From positions 1-11,121 of the forward strand of contig JAICMB010000059.1 of assembly GCA_025929455.1 (NCBI GenBank): a DNA stretch of 11,121 bases. The letters run 5' to 3'. The DNA is from Bryobacteraceae bacterium. Lineage in GTDB: Bacteria; Acidobacteriota; Terriglobia; Bryobacterales; Bryobacteraceae. Position 1 is the first letter of the stretch. The number at the start of each line of letters is the position of its first letter. The translations under genes and the position numbers were made by a program. Under the pieces are notes generated by a model that was not told the DNA's origin, did not search any database, and worked only from the letters and a program-made list of their open reading frames with translations. Below are positions 7,124-11,121 of this stretch, piece after piece.

Positions 7124-9100
7124 CTAAACGTTGCTCTTGCGCTCGTACGGCTGCTTCAGGAATTTCGCCGCCTGCTCCTGCGCACCCGCCGTATTGTCCC
7201 GCGTACGCAGCGCATGGTTGTATTCATTTACCGCGCGGTCCCGCTGGCCCGTGATGTCGAAAATGTTGCCGAGCTTGATGTGGGCCCAGACTTCGGTCCA
7301 CTTGGGATCGAGATCGCCGTTCAGCGATTCGCGGAACTCGTTCGCGGCCGACTGGTAATTGTTCTGGAACAGGAAGATCTCGGCTACGCGGTAGTGCGCG
7401 AGCGAGCTGTTGTGCGCGACATCGAGCGCCTTCTGATACTCCTTCAACGCATCGCCGTATTCGCCAACTTGCGCGAACTGCTCGCCGCGCTTGATCGCAA
7501 CCGCAACACGGATGCTCGGATCGAAGTGTAGAACCTTGCTCTGGGGATCGAGAATCACGTTCTTGGGCTTGCCGAACGTATCGACGGTGAACTCCGACGA
7601 CGGCCCGGAGACTTCCACGCGCTTATCTTCCGGATTGCCTTCGGTCTCGATGCGCAGGTCCACCGGCATCTGGAACGTATCCAGGTCCTGCGTGATCTTG
7701 CCCATCACGCGGAAGCCCTTCTGCGTGCGGAAAATGGTGTAGTCCAATTTGAATGTTGGCGCACCCGTGGATTCCAACCACTGCAGGAAGAACGGCTGCA
7801 GGTTGCGGCCGGAGATCAATTCCGCCGCTTTGCGGAACTCCTGCGTATTGACCGGCTTCCAGCTATATTCTTCCGGAAAGCCTTTCATTAACTTGAAAAA
7901 TCCCTGGTCGCCCATGACGCTGCGCAACATGGACAGCACTGCCGCACCTTTGCTGGCGGTCTCGGCCCAGTATTCCGGCGAATAGTCGTCGAGCCGGGCA
8001 GCCTGAATTACCGGCGGATTATCGACCGTCAGGGCCTCGACGTAGGTGTCGCGCAGTTGTTCCGACGCGGCGCCCGGACCATCGGTGTGTTCGGTGTACA
8101 GGATCTCGGCGTAACGTGCGTTCCCGTTCTGCAGCCATATATGATCGCGCGTGACAGGCGAAACCAGCGCGCCCCACCACTGCCGCGCGACTTGATTGAC
8201 CAACTGCCGTGAACTGACCTGGGTGCCGATCGTCTTCGGCGAGAGGAAAAGCAAACCGGGCGCGGAGTATCCGGCTGCGGAGCCGTCTTCAGTTTCGACC
8301 AACGTCAGGTTGGCCTGGGGCGGCAACCCGTACAGACTGGTCAGATACGTCATCACTTTCCCGGTTTCCTGGCCGTAAGCCTGCGCCATATTCGCGCGGG
8401 AGCGGAAGTAGACATCCGTCACGACGCCGCTTTCGGTGACGCGCTGCGGCTGGCCCTGCACGACAGCGATGCTGCCCGGGAAGGAGGGGTGATTGTAGTG
8501 AAAAACGAACGTGCTCTTGTCGCCGGCGGAGCGGTCCGAATCGCCCGACCCGCTCGCCAGCACCGTGTAGCCAGTCGGAACGGTGACTTTCGTGTCGGCC
8601 GTGAAGCGGTCCGTGGTGTACCCCGAGATTGGGAACCAGCGCGCCGGGTAGAGCAGGTACGCGTAATCGGGATGGATGGCCGTGAACTTCACTCCGTAAA
8701 CGGGCGAGTCTTCCGCGCCAGTCAGGCGTCCATCGTAGGCGAAGGTCACGGTGGCGGCCTGGCCCTTCGGGAGCGGCTGCGGGAAGTTCAGGCGCACCGT
8801 GAAGTCGTCCGCCGAGCGCGATGTCGGGATCTGCTGCCCGCCAGCCGCGGTCACGCGCGACACGTTCAGCGCATTATTCAGCTCAAACGTGGCAGTGGAC
8901 ACGCCATCTTCGAGCGGCGTGAAGCGCACCTGGACGTTTGCCGAGAGCGTCTGCGTGCGCGGGTTGATGTCCGCGTCGATGTTGTAATGGTCGACCTGAA
9001 TGCGCGAACGCTGTGGCCGGTCCTCGGCCTTGGCAAACCACGCGCCAGCGAACGAAACGGCGCCCGCCAGCACTCCGGCGATCACAGTTCTACGAAGCAT
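7124..9100 (-). CDS. M1 aminopeptidase-like pseudoenzyme with C-terminal TPRs
   Basis: This encodes 658 residues. The ATG lies within the end of lpxB (11-nt overlap), with AAGGA (9109-9113) 8 nt upstream. A signal peptide or N-terminal anchor covers about 1-25. Residues 33-215 form the M1-type beta-sandwich N-domain, and about 225-445 correspond to the catalytic domain. The zinc site that should read HELAHQWWG is NQVARQWWG (302-310), and the downstream ligand motif LNEG is LQNG (323-326), so H, E, H and the third ligand E are replaced by N302, Q303, R306 and N325. The usual tyrosine before KGA is A382, and no GAMEN exopeptidase motif is seen (AAGYSAPG, 275-282). The fold-supporting QWWG, W322 and KGAAVLSML remain. 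Residues about 535-645 form TPR-like helical pairs. Zn-peptidase activity is therefore not expected; a binding or scaffold role at the envelope is plausible. The frame is intact and long, so it is not a decaying gene. Confidence 0.9.
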   Translation of the reverse strand: MLRRTVIAGVLAGAVSFAGAWFAKAEDRPQRSRIQVDHYNIDADINPRTQTLSANVQVRFTPLEDGVSTATFELNNALNVSRVTAAGGQQIPTSRSADDFTVRLNFPQPLPKGQAATVTFAYDGRLTGAEDSPVYGVKFTAIHPDYAYLLYPARWFPISGYTTDRFTADTKVTVPTGYTVLASGSGDSDRSAGDKSTFVFHYNHPSFPGSIAVVQGQPQRVTESGVVTDVYFRSRANMAQAYGQETGKVMTYLTSLYGLPPQANLTLVETEDGSAAGYSAPGLLFLSPKTIGTQVSSRQLVNQVARQWWGALVSPVTRDHIWLQNGNARYAEILYTEHTDGPGAASEQLRDTYVEALTVDNPPVIQAARLDDYSPEYWAETASKGAAVLSMLRSVMGDQGFFKLMKGFPEEYSWKPVNTQEFRKAAELISGRNLQPFFLQWLESTGAPTFKLDYTIFRTQKGFRVMGKITQDLDTFQMPVDLRIETEGNPEDKRVEVSGPSSEFTVDTFGKPKNVILDPQSKVLHFDPSIRVAVAIKRGEQFAQVGEYGDALKEYQKALDVAHNSSLAHYRVAEIFLFQNNYQSAANEFRESLNGDLDPKWTEVWAHIKLGNIFDITGQRDRAVNEYNHALRTRDNTAGAQEQAAKFLKQPYERKSNV

Positions 9101-10259
9101 GAACCAAGTCCTTTTCCATTAACGCGCAAACGTGTCGGGCGGCGACGCGCATGGGATCGTCGCCTGTAGCAAGCCGCTCGGATACCTCGGCCAGATCGCG
9201 GCGCATCGTGTCGCGGCGCTCCGGATCACGCAGTAGCGCCAGCGTCTCGCGGGCCAGCGCGGCGGGCGTGCACTCGCCCTGTATAAGTTCGGGAGCCACC
9301 TGCCGGCCTGCAATGAGATTTACCATCGAGAGAAACGGCACGCGCACTAAGCGTCGGCCGAGGAACCAACTCAACGGATGCACGCGATAAAAGGCCACTA
9401 GTGGAGTCCCCAGCAGACAGGCCTCAATCGTGACGGTGCCGCTGGCCGCGAGAGCGGCATCGGCCGCGGCCAACACATCCCAGGTTTGGCCCTCGCACAC
9501 CTGTACCTCCGAACCGGTCCTGAAAAGTTGGATGGATGCGCCGCGAAAGCGTTCCCGGAATTTTGCATCTGCCGGTAACGAAAGAATGAAACGGGCTTCG
9601 GGAAGCTCGCGCCGCACCAACTCCACGGCCCCGGCAAGCACTGGCAGATGGCGCTCGATTTCGCCGTGGCGGCTGCCGGGCAATAGCGCGATGAGCGGCT
9701 CCCCTGCCCCGGCGCCGTACCCGGAGCGCAGTTGCTCCCGAGATGCGGTCGGGCGCAGCAGGCGCGCTAACGGGTGGCCGATGTATGTCGCGTTTACGCC
9801 GCGGCTAGCGAAGAAGTCTTCCTCAAACGGAAAAATACACAGCAGCCGATCAAGAATCCGGCGCATGAGGGGCACGCGGCCCTGCCGCCATGCCCAAGCC
9901 TGCGGGGCGACGAGCAAAACCACACGCACGCCGCGCTGGTGGAGTTTGCGCGCCAGCCGCAGGTGAAAATCGGGGCTGTCGGTGAGCACGGCCACCTCGG
10001 GCGGCGTGCGGTCTACGGCCCGGAGCAGCTTGCGATACTCGCCCCAGATGCGTGGCAGGTGCCGGACGACTTCGACCAGCCCAACGACCGAGAGGCTTTC
10101 CGCGTTCACAACGGCCTCCACTCCCGCGGCACGCATGCGGGGTCCCGCGCATCCAAAGAAGTGCAGGGACGGATCGGACGCCTTCAGCGCGGCGACCAGA
10201 GCGGCCGCGTAGAGGTCCCCCGAGGCCTCCCCGGCGGAAACAAAAACTCTTTTAGCCAC
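9090..10259 (-). CDS. lpxB: Lipid-A-disaccharide synthase LpxB
   Basis: This encodes 389 residues from a GTG start, close to the usual length of about 380. It is a GT19 glycosyltransferase that joins UDP-2,3-diacylglucosamine to lipid X, giving lipid A disaccharide 1-phosphate and UDP at the cytoplasmic face of the inner membrane. Motifs in order are VSAGEASGD (7-15), FGCAGPRM (35-42), LSVVGLVEV (56-64), TDSPDFHL (93-100, containing the conserved aspartates), VAPQAWAWR (117-125), PFEEDFF (144-150), IGHPL (160-164), LLPGSRHGEI (192-201), and the C-terminal nucleotide-binding part with AASGTVTIEA (271-280), VAFYRVHPLSW (288-298) and VNLIAGR (313-319). All expected motifs are present. No clear ribosome binding site precedes the GTG. 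No other lpx gene is visible. The downstream M1-like gene overlaps its last codons. Confidence 0.96.
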   Translation of the reverse strand: MAKRVFVSAGEASGDLYAAALVAALKASDPSLHFFGCAGPRMRAAGVEAVVNAESLSVVGLVEVVRHLPRIWGEYRKLLRAVDRTPPEVAVLTDSPDFHLRLARKLHQRGVRVVLLVAPQAWAWRQGRVPLMRRILDRLLCIFPFEEDFFASRGVNATYIGHPLARLLRPTASREQLRSGYGAGAGEPLIALLPGSRHGEIERHLPVLAGAVELVRRELPEARFILSLPADAKFRERFRGASIQLFRTGSEVQVCEGQTWDVLAAADAALAASGTVTIEACLLGTPLVAFYRVHPLSWFLGRRLVRVPFLSMVNLIAGRQVAPELIQGECTPAALARETLALLRDPERRDTMRRDLAEVSERLATGDDPMRVAARHVCALMEKDLVHAS

Positions 10260-10273
10260 TATAACTTAGTGTA

Positions 10274-10294
10274 GCCCAGGGACATTGCCTGGGC
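10274..10294. promoter_or_regulatory. Inverted repeat in the 38-bp divergent intergenic region
   Basis: GCCCAGG (10274-10280) and CCTGGGC (10288-10294) form a perfect 7-bp inverted repeat with a 7-nt spacer. The repeat lies between the GTG of lpxB (10259) and the first ATG of the rightward gene (10298). The centre-to-centre distance of 14 bp is longer than one DNA turn. It could be an operator read by a dimeric regulator or a small hairpin in the rightward transcript. A TATAAC at 10260-10265 could be a -10 box for the rightward gene, but no good -35 box accompanies it. The repeat also contains the AGGGA (10278-10282) that is the only ribosome-binding-like sequence upstream of 10298. Confidence 0.35.
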
Positions 10295-10297
10295 GCT

Positions 10298-11121
10298 ATG
10301 CGTGATAAAATGAAGACCTCACAATCCATGGCCGTACAGCCCGACCCAGCCCAGCCCGACCTCTCGAAACTGAGTGTCGGCCAATTCGCGGAACGGTTCC
10401 GGGACGATCTGATTCCGCTTGGCAGCACATTTTCCTATTTTTGCGCTTCGGTGCCGCTTTCGGAAGACGACGTCAAGGAATATTTAGAGGAGCCGATCGC
10501 CGCGCTACCCCCATCGATCGCGACGGTGCTGCCGAAAATCTCCATCATGCTGGTGCCCTACCTGGAGCGTGTGGACGGCAAGGACAAGAACCTCGCGCGG
10601 GACTACGTGTGTGCACAGAAGCCCCCGGACAGCCGCATGTTCTGGGCATCGCAGGTCCGCACCGAAGGAGAGGAGATCCTGTTCTTCGCGCTGAAGGACC
10701 AGGACGTCGCGGAATATCACTACCGGTTCTATCGCATGATCGCGTCGCTCATGGCCGACCGGCTCACGGACACCGCCGAAGCGCAGTACTTCCAACTGCT
10801 CCGTGAGGAACTGCGCGCCGGCGTCCACGGCGAGGTGGACGAAGAGAGTTGGCACGCCAAGCAGGGCCTGCTGCGCCGCCAAAGCAACGTCCGCAAAGAG
10901 ACGAAGCTGTTCCGGGATTACGCCAAGCAGTCTTTTATAGACACATTAACGCTATACCTACACGGGATTTGCTGTGACATCGACGTGGAAACCGGCCCGC
11001 GGCAGATTGCAAGCCGGTATCTTAGAAAACGCCTGAACCTGCTGCACACGCTGTTCCCGCCGCCAACGGGGTATGCGGTTTTCGCGGAGCAGTTGCGGGA
11101 CAGCGACGAGCGTCGTGATTA
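10298..11121 (+). CDS. Unrecognised soluble protein, runs to window edge
   Basis: The frame stays open for 274 codons to the right edge, where the next codon begins TA, so the gene either stops there (TAA/TAG) or continues. Three in-frame ATGs exist, at 10298, 10310 and 10328. Only the first has a purine-rich AGGGA upstream, and at 15 nt that is too far to settle the start. There is no signal peptide or membrane segment. After a Pro-rich leader (about 11-20) the protein appears mostly helical and charged, with LSVGQFAERFRDDLIPLGST (25-44), EYLEEPIAALPPS (61-73), FWASQVRTEGEEILFFALKD (115-134), HYRFYRMIASLMADRL (141-156), LYLHGICCDIDVETG (219-233, with C225 and C226) and ASRYLRKRLNLLHTLFPPP (238-256). 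I do not recognise the family. Codon use matches the neighbours, which supports a real resident gene. It is divergent from lpxB. Confidence 0.82.
   Translation, partial: MRDKMKTSQSMAVQPDPAQPDLSKLSVGQFAERFRDDLIPLGSTFSYFCASVPLSEDDVKEYLEEPIAALPPSIATVLPKISIMLVPYLERVDGKDKNLARDYVCAQKPPDSRMFWASQVRTEGEEILFFALKDQDVAEYHYRFYRMIASLMADRLTDTAEAQYFQLLREELRAGVHGEVDEESWHAKQGLLRRQSNVRKETKLFRDYAKQSFIDTLTLYLHGICCDIDVETGPRQIASRYLRKRLNLLHTLFPPPTGYAVFAEQLRDSDERRD

Noticed and set aside
6983..7531. A 182-codon plus-strand frame joining the GNAT 3' end to the opposite strand of the M1-like gene
   Set aside because: It crosses the end of one real gene and the antisense of another, which indicates a chance frame and not a fusion.
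8489..9169. A 226-codon plus-strand open frame opposite the M1-like gene and the end of lpxB
   Set aside because: It spans two well-supported minus-strand genes and its translation is Arg/Val-rich without motifs.
10441..10806. A plus-strand 121-codon frame inside the last gene
   Set aside because: It is out of frame with the longer frame from 10298 that stays open to the window edge and has more natural amino-acid composition.

Overview
The window looks like the chromosome of a GC-rich Gram-negative bacterium. LpxB shows that it makes lipid A. A secreted glutaminase-A-like protein and a secreted S9 dipeptidyl peptidase next to large M1-type proteins fit Acidobacteriota (Solibacter/Bryobacter-like), but that placement is inferred from gene content and not proven. 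I see no phage, IS element, CRISPR array or plasmid signature.

Layout. Positions 2-91 (minus) are tRNA-Ser(GGA), preceded on its own strand by a strong 11-bp hairpin with a T-run. Positions 128-602 hold no convincing gene, only three short minus-strand reading-frame pieces that may be a decayed gene. A small YgaP-type (DUF2892-like) membrane protein lies at 603-854 (minus). Divergent from it is a plus-strand set of three closely spaced genes: a secreted glutaminase-A/DUF4965-type protein (983-3076), a YihY/BrkB-family inner-membrane protein (3089-4024) and a secreted DPP5-like S9 peptidase (4051-6114). The two exported enzymes suggest use of peptides and glutamine outside the cytoplasm.

Positions 6163-6324 hold a minus-strand relic of a TPR-encoding gene. 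It is recognisably similar to the 3' part of the large gene at 7124-9100, so the intact plus-strand GNAT acetyltransferase gene (6351-7115) is bracketed by two related segments in direct orientation.

The minus-strand pair at 10259-7124 is lpxB followed by an M1-aminopeptidase-like protein with C-terminal TPRs. The second gene starts inside the last codons of lpxB with a good ribosome binding site, so the two are probably translationally coupled. The M1-like protein has lost every zinc ligand and the catalytic glutamate of HExxH-x18-E, so it should be a pseudoenzyme. This is the most interesting observation in the window. Divergent from lpxB, separated by only 38 bp that include an inverted repeat, is an unrecognised soluble protein (from 10298) that reaches the right edge of the window.
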